A stretch of DNA of 64,000 nt from Parabacteroides sp. PM6-13 (GTDB lineage: Bacteria > Bacteroidota > Bacteroidia > Bacteroidales > Tannerellaceae). Below, in pieces: positions 1 through 9,054 of this stretch (the first letter of the stretch is position 1; every line of letters begins with the position of its first letter). The notes beneath the pieces were generated by a model that saw nothing but the letters and a program-made list of their open reading frames with translations, had not been told where the DNA came from and searched no databases. A program made the translations under genes and the position numbers. The stretch covers positions 308,044-372,043 of the forward strand of contig NZ_JARXWF010000003.1 of assembly GCF_029892605.1 (NCBI RefSeq), given 5' to 3'.

Positions 1-1717
1 CTCCTCCAAAGGTGGCAATCCAGATACGTCCATGGCTGTCTTCGTGGACACAGTAGATGTTATCGTCGCTTAGGCTATACAGGTTATTCGGATCGGAATG
101 ATACTGCGTGATGCGGTAGCGCCCCTGCTCCTCCTGTGCCTTGTAGAGGCCATCGCCTTTGGTGGCAATCCATATATTTCCTTTCGAATCCTCATAGATA
201 TGATAGGCTACGCCTAAAGAATGATCGCCGTTCTTGGCAAAGGTACCTTCCCGAGTCAGACATCCCAGGAAGGTGCCATTTTTCTCATATATCCGGATCT
301 TTCCATCACGCAGTCCCATCCATAAGCGACCATGGTTATCTTCGTAGAGCGAACGCACATCGTTACTAAGCGATTCGTATGACAAAGGATGTGGCATTTG
401 CAGATGGAAACGCTCGGTTATGAATGATATCTTCTCCAGGCCTTTGGAGTGAGTACACATCCATAGGTTGCCTTGGCGGTCCGACATAGCCGCGTGAACC
501 TTGTTGGAGAAGCGCCAGTCAGGCGCGCCCGGTTCGTTGTGGAACGGTATCAGACGGTTCTTCTCCCGGTCGAAATAGGAGAATCCGCCATTGAAGGGGT
601 GCACCCAGAGGTTATCGTTTATGTCTTCAAAGATGAAAAAAGCGGGCTGTGAACGATAGGCACTACCGTCTTCCACAGCCAATACCTCCTGTTTGATTTG
701 TTGGGTGGAGGGATTGAAATGGGTGACTCCCCGGATATTCTCCAGGTCGAACCACACCTCATTCTTTCTGTCGACATAAACAGATAGGATATGATCGCCG
801 GGCAGATTGCGGTGAGTGGCATGTGTATAGTGCTCCTGGTGTCCCGATTGTGTGTCGTAGGTATAGAATCCATCCGTTCGGGTTGCAATGATCAGATCCT
901 TATCCGAACAGGAATTGATAGAGATAATATCCGATTCGGTATCAAATTCTAAGAGACGGAAACTATTGTTCTCTTTCTGATAGAGCCATACACGCCCTTT
1001 GCCTGATCCGAAATAAAGATAATCATCTACTTCCCGAAAGCAGTAGAATGCCTGTTTTTGTCGGCTTTTCGACGACTGGGCATCCATGAAATAGAGTACC
1101 GGCAAGAGCGAATCAGGTCGGATCATGCCGATGCCGTTGTCCGAAAGCAACCATTCATTGCCCTCGCTGTCCTGGCGAACGGTGTAAATAGACATAGAAG
1201 GGAAGAGCCCGGATTGGAGCGAAAAGACTTCGGTCGATAAATCGTGGCTTACCGAATCGGTGGTGACCCGGATGGCCCCCTCTTTTTCGGTTAGTAGCCA
1301 GATGTGACGATCGAGTATGATAATAGAATCGACCGTCGCATAACTCTCTTTGCCCGATGCAGGTACCTGTTGGAATATCTCTGTGCGCGGATCGAATCGG
1401 TAGACTTTACTATCGTAGGTCAATGTCCAGATATAGCCATATTGGTCTTCTGCAATATGGTCTACCCGGTTATTTACCAGTCGGATCGCATTGTCTTCGC
1501 TGGCTTTGTAGGTCTTGAACGTGTATCCGTCGAACTTGTTAATCCCGTCCCAGGTGGCAAACCACATAAATCCTTTGTGATCTTCAATGATCTTCATCAC
1601 CGAATTTTGGGAGAGCCCCTCTTCCGATGAGTAATGGGTAAAGGTAGCCTGCCACTGCGCAGACGCACTGATAATCAATGAAAATAAGACAGTGAGAAGA
1701 ATGGTAAGTTTTCTCAT
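1..1717 (-). CDS. Hybrid two-component system-type sensor, N-terminal propeller part (truncated by window edge)
   Basis: The frame is open from an ATG at 1717 to the left edge, so only about 572 N-terminal residues are seen. It begins with a signal peptide (MRKLTILLTVLFSLI, then SASAQ) and continues with repeated Reg_prop units such as EDHKGFMWFATWDGINKFDG, EDSKGNIWIATKGDGLY and EDSHGRIWIATFGG. These are the two-component-regulator propeller blades of Bacteroidetes hybrid sensors, which bind oligosaccharides in the periplasm. The Y_Y_Y, histidine kinase, receiver and AraC parts would lie beyond the window and are not seen. Its place beside pectin esterase, SusCD and polygalacturonase genes suggests it senses a pectin fragment and activates this locus (inference). 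A shorter propeller-only protein cannot be excluded. Confidence 0.85.
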   Translation of the reverse strand, partial: MRKLTILLTVLFSLIISASAQWQATFTHYSSEEGLSQNSVMKIIEDHKGFMWFATWDGINKFDGYTFKTYKASEDNAIRLVNNRVDHIAEDQYGYIWTLTYDSKVYRFDPRTEIFQQVPASGKESYATVDSIIILDRHIWLLTEKEGAIRVTTDSVSHDLSTEVFSLQSGLFPSMSIYTVRQDSEGNEWLLSDNGIGMIRPDSLLPVLYFMDAQSSKSRQKQAFYCFREVDDYLYFGSGKGRVWLYQKENNSFRLLEFDTESDIISINSCSDKDLIIATRTDGFYTYDTQSGHQEHYTHATHRNLPGDHILSVYVDRKNEVWFDLENIRGVTHFNPSTQQIKQEVLAVEDGSAYRSQPAFFIFEDINDNLWVHPFNGGFSYFDREKNRLIPFHNEPGAPDWRFSNKVHAAMSDRQGNLWMCTHSKGLEKISFITERFHLQMPHPLSYESLSNDVRSLYEDNHGRLWMGLRDGKIRIYEKNGTFLGCLTREGTFAKNGDHSLGVAYHIYEDSKGNIWIATKGDGLYKAQEEQGRYRITQYHSDPNNLYSLSDDNIYCVHEDSHGRIWIATFGG

Positions 1718-1800
1718 GATAATTCGACTATGGCTTCACCGTACAATATTACAACTTTTTAGCCAAATAGTCGGTATCTATTATCTACAACTTTTCGCTG

Positions 1801-1844
1801 AGGCGACGAATGAAATCCCTCGAGGCGGCGAATGAAATCCCTCG
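1801..1844. repeat. Two tandem 22-bp repeats
   Basis: Two 22-bp units (1801-1822 and 1823-1844) beginning AGGCGRCGAATGAAATCCCT differ at one base. They lie between the sensor gene and the esterase gene, just left of a strong hairpin. There are only two copies without unique spacers, so this is not a CRISPR. Confidence 0.8.
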
Positions 1845-1852
1845 ATTTTTTT

Positions 1853-1894
1853 ATTCTCACCCGCATGAGAATTTTTTCTCACGCGGGTGAGAAT
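1853..1894. repeat. Long hairpin, copy 1 of a dispersed palindrome
   Basis: Two 19-bp arms (1853-1871 and 1876-1894; core TCTCACCCGCATGAGA) with one mismatch surround a TTTT loop, with T tracts on both sides of the plus strand. The same palindrome recurs at 61705-61745. It could act as a terminator for plus-strand transcripts, but both adjacent genes run leftward and the minus strand lacks a U tract after the stem. Confidence 0.8.
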
Positions 1895-1910
1895 TTTTTT
1901 TCTGTTATTG

Positions 1911-3584
1911 TTACCGTTTTTCTAATACGACGGTTTGTGGGTCGGTCAATGGGTTCCAGTTGTCGTTGCCCGCCATGATTTTTTCGATGGTGTAGTCATC
2001 TATATTGCTTATTTGTTGGGCAAATGGGGCACGTACCGTCGCAGGCTGGGCGCCCTCTCCCGTGTTTTGATACTCGGCATAATAGATGCTCTCTTCGGCA
2101 TGTTTTTTATTCCAGTTGTGCCATCCTACGGGTAGGATATGACTTCCAAGCTGGCAGCGGATAAAGACTGCTTTGGCATAATCACGCCAGGGACGGGAGA
2201 GATAGACCTTATCGACACCTTCGTCGGCGGTCAGTTGACAGTCGAGGAACACATATCCATACGGATGTCCTTCGGGTGTGGCCGGGGCGGTTACGTATCC
2301 GTTCCGTTTGTTATGGATGTGGCAACGATTAAAGAGAGCTGTTGACCATCCGAAAATGAAATCGACAGACCCTTCGATATAGCACTCCTCGTAATATTGG
2401 CGACTATTCATGCCATAGGTATAGAGTGTGTCCTGGAAGCCCAGGAAACGACAACGTTTGAATACCGTGCGGTCGCCGGCAACGAGTGCGGCAACGGCTT
2501 GTCCTACGGGACCGGAGCTATTCTCGAAGGTAATATTCTCCACATAGAGGTTATCGGCATAGAAATAACAAGAAACCGAGCCGGAGGTAGATTTCTCTTC
2601 TCCAAATAGGTTCTTTTTTTGTGCGAAATCGTCATAGGTGATGGTGGTTCCTTCTTCGCCAAACAGGGAGACATTGATTTTGCTCTCCGGAATGATCAGT
2701 TTCTCTTTATAGATACCTTTCCGGATCAGGATGCGGGTACGCGCCGCTTTCCGGTAGTCGGGCACAGCGTTGATAGCCTCTTGCACGGTAAAGAAATCAC
2801 CGGAACCATCTTGCGCTACCACAAAGTCGTATTCCCGAAAGAAGGGACGCATCTCGGGGATGGCTTCGCCCAGCGACTTAACAGCCATGCCGGCAACGAC
2901 TTTTGCTCCGGCCACATTCAGGTGTGTATTATCTTCTTTCCCATCCGGGCAACAGGCCAGGGTGTTTTTGGGTACCCACATGAAATATTGTCGGGTTGCT
3001 TCATCGCCCAATGGTTGTATCCAGTCGTGCGTTTGCTGACACAGATCAATCAGGAGAGTATTGGTTTCGCGTGCTACGTTTTTGGTAGCTGTGATATAGT
3101 CGCCATGCGTATCTTTCAATAATCCGTTCTCATCGAACTGACGGCGTACGATCGAGGTGAAGAGCACCGGTGTTCCCCCTTTGGCACGTGTTTCGGTGAT
3201 GAAACGTTTGAGGTTGGCATCGAAGGTGCTTCCCGGCTTTGTGTAGCGGTCTTCTCTTGTTTTCTGGTCGTTATGTCCAAACTGAATAAAGACGTAATCA
3301 CCCGGTTTTACTTGCGAGATAACCGCGTCCCAGCGTCCACTGTCTATAAAGCTTTTGGTGCTTTGTCCGTTGACGGCATGGTTGTCTACGCGAACCTCTT
3401 CCGAAAAGAATCCGGGCAGTACATGCCCCCAGCCACGTTCCGGGTTTCCCCCTGTCAGGTTTTTATTGGCCATGGTCGAGTCGCCAATCATAAAGATGGT
3501 GAAGGAGGGTTTAGGTGCGAAAGCCAGGAGGGGCAATAGAAGAGCCACACAACAGAAAAAGGCTAAGAATTTCTTTGTTCTCAT
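1911..3584 (-). CDS. Fused SGNH acetylesterase (CE12-like) and pectin methylesterase (CE8)
   Basis: A 557-residue secreted two-domain enzyme with a signal peptide (about 1-23). Residues 28-245 form an SGNH esterase: GDS with Ser36, GHND at 103-106, and a catalytic DxxH with Asp218 and His221, as in rhamnogalacturonan acetylesterases. Residues 254-545 are a CE8 pectinesterase: GQAVA around Gln362, QDT with Asp385, VDFIFG with Asp408 and RPW with Arg464, the usual catalytic set. Together they would remove acetyl and methyl groups from pectin in the periplasm, making it accessible to the GH28 enzyme nearby. A promoter-like TTG/TACTTTTG pair lies about 100 bp upstream, so it may be transcribed separately from susCD. 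Confidence 0.93.
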   Translation of the reverse strand: MRTKKFLAFFCCVALLLPLLAFAPKPSFTIFMIGDSTMANKNLTGGNPERGWGHVLPGFFSEEVRVDNHAVNGQSTKSFIDSGRWDAVISQVKPGDYVFIQFGHNDQKTREDRYTKPGSTFDANLKRFITETRAKGGTPVLFTSIVRRQFDENGLLKDTHGDYITATKNVARETNTLLIDLCQQTHDWIQPLGDEATRQYFMWVPKNTLACCPDGKEDNTHLNVAGAKVVAGMAVKSLGEAIPEMRPFFREYDFVVAQDGSGDFFTVQEAINAVPDYRKAARTRILIRKGIYKEKLIIPESKINVSLFGEEGTTITYDDFAQKKNLFGEEKSTSGSVSCYFYADNLYVENITFENSSGPVGQAVAALVAGDRTVFKRCRFLGFQDTLYTYGMNSRQYYEECYIEGSVDFIFGWSTALFNRCHIHNKRNGYVTAPATPEGHPYGYVFLDCQLTADEGVDKVYLSRPWRDYAKAVFIRCQLGSHILPVGWHNWNKKHAEESIYYAEYQNTGEGAQPATVRAPFAQQISNIDDYTIEKIMAGNDNWNPLTDPQTVVLEKR

Positions 3585-3681
3585 TTCGTATTGATTTATT
3601 GTTTATTTACTATTTATTCTGACCCGTAATATAGGAGAGGAGGTGTTGAAAATAACCATCAGATAAGCCTCTTATCCTCCA

Positions 3682-3711
3682 CAAAAGTAAAAAGAAGTTT
3701 CTTTTTGGCAA
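3682..3711 (-). promoter_or_regulatory. Bacteroidetes-type promoter for the esterase gene
   Basis: On the minus strand a TTG (-33, at 3709-3711) is followed after 19 bp by TACTTTTG (-7, 3682-3689), matching TTG-N19-TAnnTTTG. It sits just downstream of the susD stem-loop and about 95 bp before the esterase ATG. Confidence 0.7.
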
Positions 3712-3715
3712 TAAT

Positions 3716-3746
3716 GCCCCGAACCTTTCAGAAAAAGGTCCGGGGC
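3716..3746 (-). terminator. Stem-loop after susD
   Basis: Arms 3716-3728 (GCCCCGAACCTTT) and 3734-3746 pair with one mismatch around a 5-nt loop, about 35 bp past the SusD stop. No clear U run follows on the minus strand, so it may be an mRNA-end or attenuating stem rather than a classic intrinsic terminator. Confidence 0.5.
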
Positions 3747-3780
3747 AAAACCCTTAAAAAACACTATTACCTACTAATAA

Positions 3781-5568
3781 TCAATATCCGGGATTCTGAT
3801 CGGCAGCCGTCAGTTGATCGTTGGCATCGATAGCCGCTTGCGGTATCGGCCACAACAGTTTCTGTCCGATTGTAGAAGCCGCGTTTCCTTTCAGATGCGG
3901 GTTGTACAGGTTATTGTATTCGATCAGTTTGCCTGTACGACGAAGATCCATGCGGCGATAGCCATTACCAAAGAGTTCGCAGGCTGATTCTTTCAGGATA
4001 GCATCGATGTCAATGCTGGTGGCATCGGCCAGACCTGCACGCTTACGTATGCTGTTCAAACGAGCCAGAGCAGCTGCGTTGTCGCCTTTCTTCAGGTGAG
4101 CCTCAGCAGCTACGAGGAAGATTTCCGGCAAGGTGATGATATGCAAGTCGCGGAAGCTCTTTCCGGCAGCGTAGAACGGGTTCTTGCTGTCGTCGAACTT
4201 TTTGCAGGGATGAATAGCCCAGCTCTTTCTTTGCGATTCTTCGAAGTCATATTTCATGATCAAGCCACTGGGGTAATCTTTCAAGTCGGCCATATATGTT
4301 GACATCGGTTCCATCTGTGCTGTTTTGTCGGTCTGCGGAATCACAAACGTATTAGCGCGGTTTTCCGGATCTTCCGCACGCCATGCAGCAACAGAAGCCT
4401 CGTCGCACTCCCAGTAAGCCGGATAGTAAACACCTACTAATTTGCCTTTCGCTGAATTTCCATTGTTGTAGAAAGCAAAGTAATCACCCAGAGGCTTACC
4501 GTTTTCTTTGAAGCCATTTGCTGGATCCCACATTTTGCTCACCAACAGCGTTCTGAGGAAAGTAGCGTCATAACGTTTGTCACCTTTCTCAAACAATCTC
4601 AGGGTATGCATCAAAGGAATGAAGTTAGAAGAACCGTTTTTCATACCTTCTTCAGCACCACCATAATAGTTTGAATAGAATGACTGCCAGCGGTTACCGG
4701 CATCAGCATCGTGTGAACTGGCTTGATCGTATTCGATGTCGAAGATAAATTCAGCGTTGTCATCGCCAGAGCGGTCAGCAGCCCAAAGGTCTGCAAATTC
4801 GGTTGTCAGCGAGCGTCCGCCAATCACTTCATCCGCATATTTAGCTGCTTCAGCGAAATAGGACTGGTTGCCTAAGTCCCAAGCCGCAGCCAGGTATGTC
4901 TTAGCCAACAGGGCTTTCGCAGCTTCGATGCTTGCTTCACCACCTCCTTTGGTAGCAGAAGAGGCCACCAAAGCGTTGTTAGCTATCACGCTTTTCAGTT
5001 CGTCGATGATATAGGTATATACCTCTTCGGCTGAGGCGCGAGGATATCCTTTTACAGCTGTTGCCGCGTAAGAGGTTACTAAAGGCACACCGCCAAAGTT
5101 GTTTACCAACAGATAATAGAACATCGCGTTGATGAAACGACCCTGGTCTATCGCTTTTTGTTTTTCAGCATCACTCACACTGGCTATATCGGCATAATAC
5201 TGAATAGCCAGACAAGCGCGGATACCGTCATAACAGTCGACATAGAATGTTTTTACCACGCCGTTTTCCGGGGTGAAGTTCGACCAGCGATGATGCGCCG
5301 CGTCGATATCGCTACGACCATCCTGATAGAGGTCTGTGCCGGCATTGAAATAGGTGGTTACGTTGGTGCTGTTGTAGATATCAACCAGTTGGGCGTAGGC
5401 ATCGTATACGAGCGATTGAAAGCCCGAAGCTGTTGAGAAAAAGTCGGAGTCCGTTACGGAACTCTTATTGTCCGGAGTGAGAAACTCATCACATCCCGCC
5501 AGTGTCATGGTTCCAACCATACACATAGCATATATTATTTTCTTATAGATCTTCATGTCTTTTGTCAA
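3781..5568 (-). CDS. SusD/RagB-family glycan-binding lipoprotein
   Basis: 595 residues with a lipoprotein signal ending in the lipobox LAGC (Cys26), followed by DEFLTPDNKS. The body has SusD features: a TPR-like N-terminal half (KAYDAYAQ-type helices, KALLAKTYLAAAWD) and the C-terminal RKRAGLAD ... ELFGNGYRRMDLRRTGK block seen in most RagB/SusD proteins. It should sit on the cell surface and bind the glycan for the SusC channel encoded immediately upstream (9-bp gap). Pectin or a pectin side chain is the likely ligand from neighbouring enzymes (inference). A second start at codon 5 (5556) gives a more conventional signal peptide. Confidence 0.95.
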   Translation of the reverse strand: MTKDMKIYKKIIYAMCMVGTMTLAGCDEFLTPDNKSSVTDSDFFSTASGFQSLVYDAYAQLVDIYNSTNVTTYFNAGTDLYQDGRSDIDAAHHRWSNFTPENGVVKTFYVDCYDGIRACLAIQYYADIASVSDAEKQKAIDQGRFINAMFYYLLVNNFGGVPLVTSYAATAVKGYPRASAEEVYTYIIDELKSVIANNALVASSATKGGGEASIEAAKALLAKTYLAAAWDLGNQSYFAEAAKYADEVIGGRSLTTEFADLWAADRSGDDNAEFIFDIEYDQASSHDADAGNRWQSFYSNYYGGAEEGMKNGSSNFIPLMHTLRLFEKGDKRYDATFLRTLLVSKMWDPANGFKENGKPLGDYFAFYNNGNSAKGKLVGVYYPAYWECDEASVAAWRAEDPENRANTFVIPQTDKTAQMEPMSTYMADLKDYPSGLIMKYDFEESQRKSWAIHPCKKFDDSKNPFYAAGKSFRDLHIITLPEIFLVAAEAHLKKGDNAAALARLNSIRKRAGLADATSIDIDAILKESACELFGNGYRRMDLRRTGKLIEYNNLYNPHLKGNAASTIGQKLLWPIPQAAIDANDQLTAADQNPGY

Positions 5569-5577
5569 TTAATATTA

Positions 5578-8500
5578 TTAGAACTTAATATTCGCACCAA
5601 TCTGATAAGTAATGGAAGCGGGTCCACCATTGGTCAGGTTTGCACTTGCCCATTCCGGGTCGAATCCTTCATAGTTTGTGAAACAGAACGGATTGAGCAC
5701 ATTTACATACAAACGAAGATGTTTAACCATCACTTTGTTCATCCATTCTTTGGGGAATGTATACCCCAGGGTGATATTCTTCACTTTCACAAAAGAGGTA
5801 TCATGGTAGCGTACGGCTGCACTACTGCTGCTGAAGTAACCACCACCGGTCTTTTCCGTGTTGTTCGGATAAGGGTATTTACCGATATGGGCTGTTGCCT
5901 GTGTCGTTACATCGCCTGTTACCGGATCCAATACCGGAGTGCCTGCCGGGATATAGTAGTCGAAGCTCATCTTCTGACGTCCGCGATCGCCGTAATTCTG
6001 GAATTGTTCGTGGAAATAACTGCGAGACCACTGTCCCTGTTTGGTGTAGATCATAAACGAGAAGTCGAAGCCTTTGTAAGCTACAGTAGAACTTAAGCTA
6101 CCGGTCCATGTCGGGTCGGTGCAGGCGAAGATCTGTTTGTCGTCTTCATCGATTTTTCCGTTGTTGTCCCAGTCGTTTACAGCCATCTGGCCTTCATACC
6201 ATTTCAGTTTCTGACCACCGGCGCCAAAGGTATCGTATACCTCTTGCAATGTATAATGACGGTCGCCATCCTTTGTTTTCATGGTTACACCATCTTCGGT
6301 AATGATACCGGCAGACGTGTAGTCGCGCAATACATTCAGGCGTTCGCCGATAAACCAGTTGTTGGCGATATCGTCTCCGTTGGGCAGCTCAGTGATCTTG
6401 CTCCAGTTGCGGGCAAAAGCCAGGTTTACATCCCAGGTGATGTTGCGGTTGCGTACCACACCCAGGTTCAATCCTAACTCAATACCCGTATTGCGAACGG
6501 CACCGATATTGGTCGTGATGGAGCTTTCGCCTGTTTCCAAAGGAACAGTCGCTTTCATGATCTGTCCGTCAGACAAACGACGATACGCGTCGGCTGTCAG
6601 ATTGATACGGTTGTTAAACACCGCGAAGTCGAGACCTACGTTGAATTCTTTGATCTTTTCCCATACCAGAAATCTGTCAATCAAGCCATTGGCATAATAT
6701 CCTTGGAATTCACTTCCGCCGATGGTCGTGTAGGTCGGACCAGCCGCAGAAGAGGCCGTAGCATAGTCACCTACGTTGTTGTTACCGGTGATACCATAAG
6801 AGAGGCGTAATTTCAAGTTGTCTAACCAATCTACATTGTTCAGGAAGTCTTCCTGTGAAGCACGCCAAGCAACGGCTGCTGATGGGAACCAACCCCAACG
6901 ATTATCCGGAGCAAAGCGAGAAGAACCGTCAGCACGCAGGGTTACTGTTGCCATATAACGATCTTTGAATGCGTAGTTCAAACGAGCGGCAGCCGATACC
7001 AGAGAAGACTCTGTATAGGTTGAGTTGATTGTCTTCGTACCTGATCCTTTTCCCATAGCGTGGAAAGAGAGTTTGTCGTCAGAAATATTGGTTACCGATT
7101 GTGTATAGGTTTCTCTGTTGGTAGAATACAAAGAGAACATACCCATGGCATTGATTCTGTGTTCACCCCAAGTCTTGTTGTAGTCGATTTGGTTGTCCCA
7201 TGTCCAGTCCAGACGGTCGGTGTTTACAACCGAACCATAATTGTATTTCTTGTTCTGGAAATAAGCGGTTCCTAACGGATATGTTTCGGAAACCCCTGTT
7301 CCCATGAAGATACCCTGACGTCCGTGGTAGAAGTTCGGAGAGAAAGTAGTGGTAAAGCGCAGTCCATCCATGATGTTGAAGCGCAGATACAGGTTACCAA
7401 ATACATGGAATTTACGGCTTTCGTTCTGATAAGCATCGATATCGAAGTCAACCAGCGGAGAAGGAGTAGAGGTCAGTGACATCTTACCTACCTTAGCCGG
7501 GATAGCCAGCAGGTTACCCTCTTCGTCCCAAGGAGAAACTACGGGAGCAAACCAGAAGGCATTATTATAAGGAGAATAAGCATTCGACGTATCCGTGATC
7601 CAGTCGTTCTGTACATCGTATACCAAGTTCATAGCCATACCGGCTTCAACTACCTTAGACAATTTGCTGTCGAAAGATCCTTTGATATTGATACGTTCAT
7701 AGTCATTCATTTTGAACACGTTCTCTTCATTCTGATAACCAACGCCCAAACGATAGTTGGTCTTTTCGGAAGCGCCGCTCAGGCTGAGGAAGTGGTTCTG
7801 TTGAGAAGCCGTCTGCAATACCTCGCTTGCCCAGTCGAAACCTTCATTGTTCATCCAGCGATTATGCAAAGGAGAGCCTTTCCATTCGGTTCCATTCTGG
7901 AATACAGATTGAAGGTCGCCGTCGCTGATTGTGTATTTGGCACGTCCGTTGGCATCGCCTCCTCCCAGTGTGTAACGGGCAAAGCGATAATTCATCCACT
8001 CGGTAGCGTCCATGAAGTCCGGCATACGGGCAACTTCACGAATACCATAATAACCATCGTAAGAGATTTCTACTGGTTGCGATTTGTTCTGTCCAGCACC
8101 GGTACCTTTGGTAGAGATGATGATCACACCTTCAGATGCGCGTGAACCATAAATAGCCGTTGAAGAGGCATCCTTCAATACGTCGATACGTTCGATATCT
8201 TCCGGGTTCAGGAAGTCGATAGAAGAAACGACCATACCATCAACAACATAAAGCGGACCGCTTGTGTTGTTGATAGAAGCCTGACCACGGATCTGGATGC
8301 TAAACTTACCGTTTGCACGGCTGTTTGCCTGGGTGATGTTTACCCCCGGTACAGATCCCTGCAAAGCATCTTCTACGCGAAGAGCACCGCGAGCGCTGAT
8401 CTTTTCGGAAGAAATAGAAGATAAAGAACCGGTTACGTCGGTCTTTTTCATCGTACCGTAACCGATAACCACTACTTCGTCCAATGCTTGTGAATCTTCA

Positions 8501-8805
8501 CGAAGCGTTACATTAATAATGGATTGGTTACCTACCGCAATTTCCTGAGGCATGTAGCCGATGTAGGAAATAGATAAAACAGCGTTATCCCCTACATTAG
8601 TGATAACGTACTCACCATCCAGATTGGTAATGGCACCGTTAGTCGTTCCTTTGACTAATACGTTGACCCCAATCATCGGTTCACCGGTCGCGTCTGTCAC
8701 AGTACCCGTTACTTGACGTCCCTGGGCAAAAGCAACCACACTGAGAAAACTCAATAGGAATGTAAAAAATCCTTTGTGTACTTTGTTTACTTTTTGTCTA
8801 TTCAT
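5578..8805 (-). CDS. SusC/RagA-family TonB-dependent transporter
   Basis: 1075 residues: signal peptide (about 1-27, ending VAFAQG), a carboxypeptidase-regulatory-like domain (RQVTGTVTDATGEPMIGVNV, about 30-110), a TonB box/plug start (EALDEVVVIGYGTMKKTD region), the plug with LYVVDGMVV and IERIDVLKDASS motifs, and a beta-barrel ending in GANIKF. SusC proteins import oligosaccharides through the outer membrane with TonB energy and pair with SusD as a lidded complex; the susD gene follows 9 bp later. Divergent from the GH28 gene across 249 bp, which probably holds the regulator binding site. Confidence 0.96.
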   Translation of the reverse strand: MNRQKVNKVHKGFFTFLLSFLSVVAFAQGRQVTGTVTDATGEPMIGVNVLVKGTTNGAITNLDGEYVITNVGDNAVLSISYIGYMPQEIAVGNQSIINVTLREDSQALDEVVVIGYGTMKKTDVTGSLSSISSEKISARGALRVEDALQGSVPGVNITQANSRANGKFSIQIRGQASINNTSGPLYVVDGMVVSSIDFLNPEDIERIDVLKDASSTAIYGSRASEGVIIISTKGTGAGQNKSQPVEISYDGYYGIREVARMPDFMDATEWMNYRFARYTLGGGDANGRAKYTISDGDLQSVFQNGTEWKGSPLHNRWMNNEGFDWASEVLQTASQQNHFLSLSGASEKTNYRLGVGYQNEENVFKMNDYERINIKGSFDSKLSKVVEAGMAMNLVYDVQNDWITDTSNAYSPYNNAFWFAPVVSPWDEEGNLLAIPAKVGKMSLTSTPSPLVDFDIDAYQNESRKFHVFGNLYLRFNIMDGLRFTTTFSPNFYHGRQGIFMGTGVSETYPLGTAYFQNKKYNYGSVVNTDRLDWTWDNQIDYNKTWGEHRINAMGMFSLYSTNRETYTQSVTNISDDKLSFHAMGKGSGTKTINSTYTESSLVSAAARLNYAFKDRYMATVTLRADGSSRFAPDNRWGWFPSAAVAWRASQEDFLNNVDWLDNLKLRLSYGITGNNNVGDYATASSAAGPTYTTIGGSEFQGYYANGLIDRFLVWEKIKEFNVGLDFAVFNNRINLTADAYRRLSDGQIMKATVPLETGESSITTNIGAVRNTGIELGLNLGVVRNRNITWDVNLAFARNWSKITELPNGDDIANNWFIGERLNVLRDYTSAGIITEDGVTMKTKDGDRHYTLQEVYDTFGAGGQKLKWYEGQMAVNDWDNNGKIDEDDKQIFACTDPTWTGSLSSTVAYKGFDFSFMIYTKQGQWSRSYFHEQFQNYGDRGRQKMSFDYYIPAGTPVLDPVTGDVTTQATAHIGKYPYPNNTEKTGGGYFSSSSAAVRYHDTSFVKVKNITLGYTFPKEWMNKVMVKHLRLYVNVLNPFCFTNYEGFDPEWASANLTNGGPASITYQIGANIKF

Positions 8806-8842
8806 GATAGAATTGATTTATAAATTAACTAATCATTAGCTG

Positions 8843-8850
8843 CAAATGTA
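8843..8850 (-). promoter_or_regulatory. -7 box for susC
   Basis: TACATTTG on the minus strand matches TAnnTTTG 38 bp before the SusC start. No TTG is found at the usual -33 spacing, as expected for an activator-dependent promoter. Confidence 0.45.
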
Positions 8851-9054
8851 TGGCGCTTGCGCTGGTTCGATGTTTACAGATTGTTCATTTATGTGAAATA
8901 ATTGACTGAAACCAATTTTTCCACATCAAAACCAAAAAGCAAACATCTTTACCAATTTCTCTCTGCAAAAAAACAAATATTCACCAAAACTGCAAATCGA
9001 ACGCTTTAATATTGCATTTGGAATAAAATAATTAAACTATACAATCGAATACAC

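Noticed and set aside
1801..1844. Regulator binding direct repeats for the pectin locus
   Set aside because: The two copies lie left of the esterase gene end and a hairpin, with no promoter elements nearby, and nothing similar occurs before susC or the GH28 gene.
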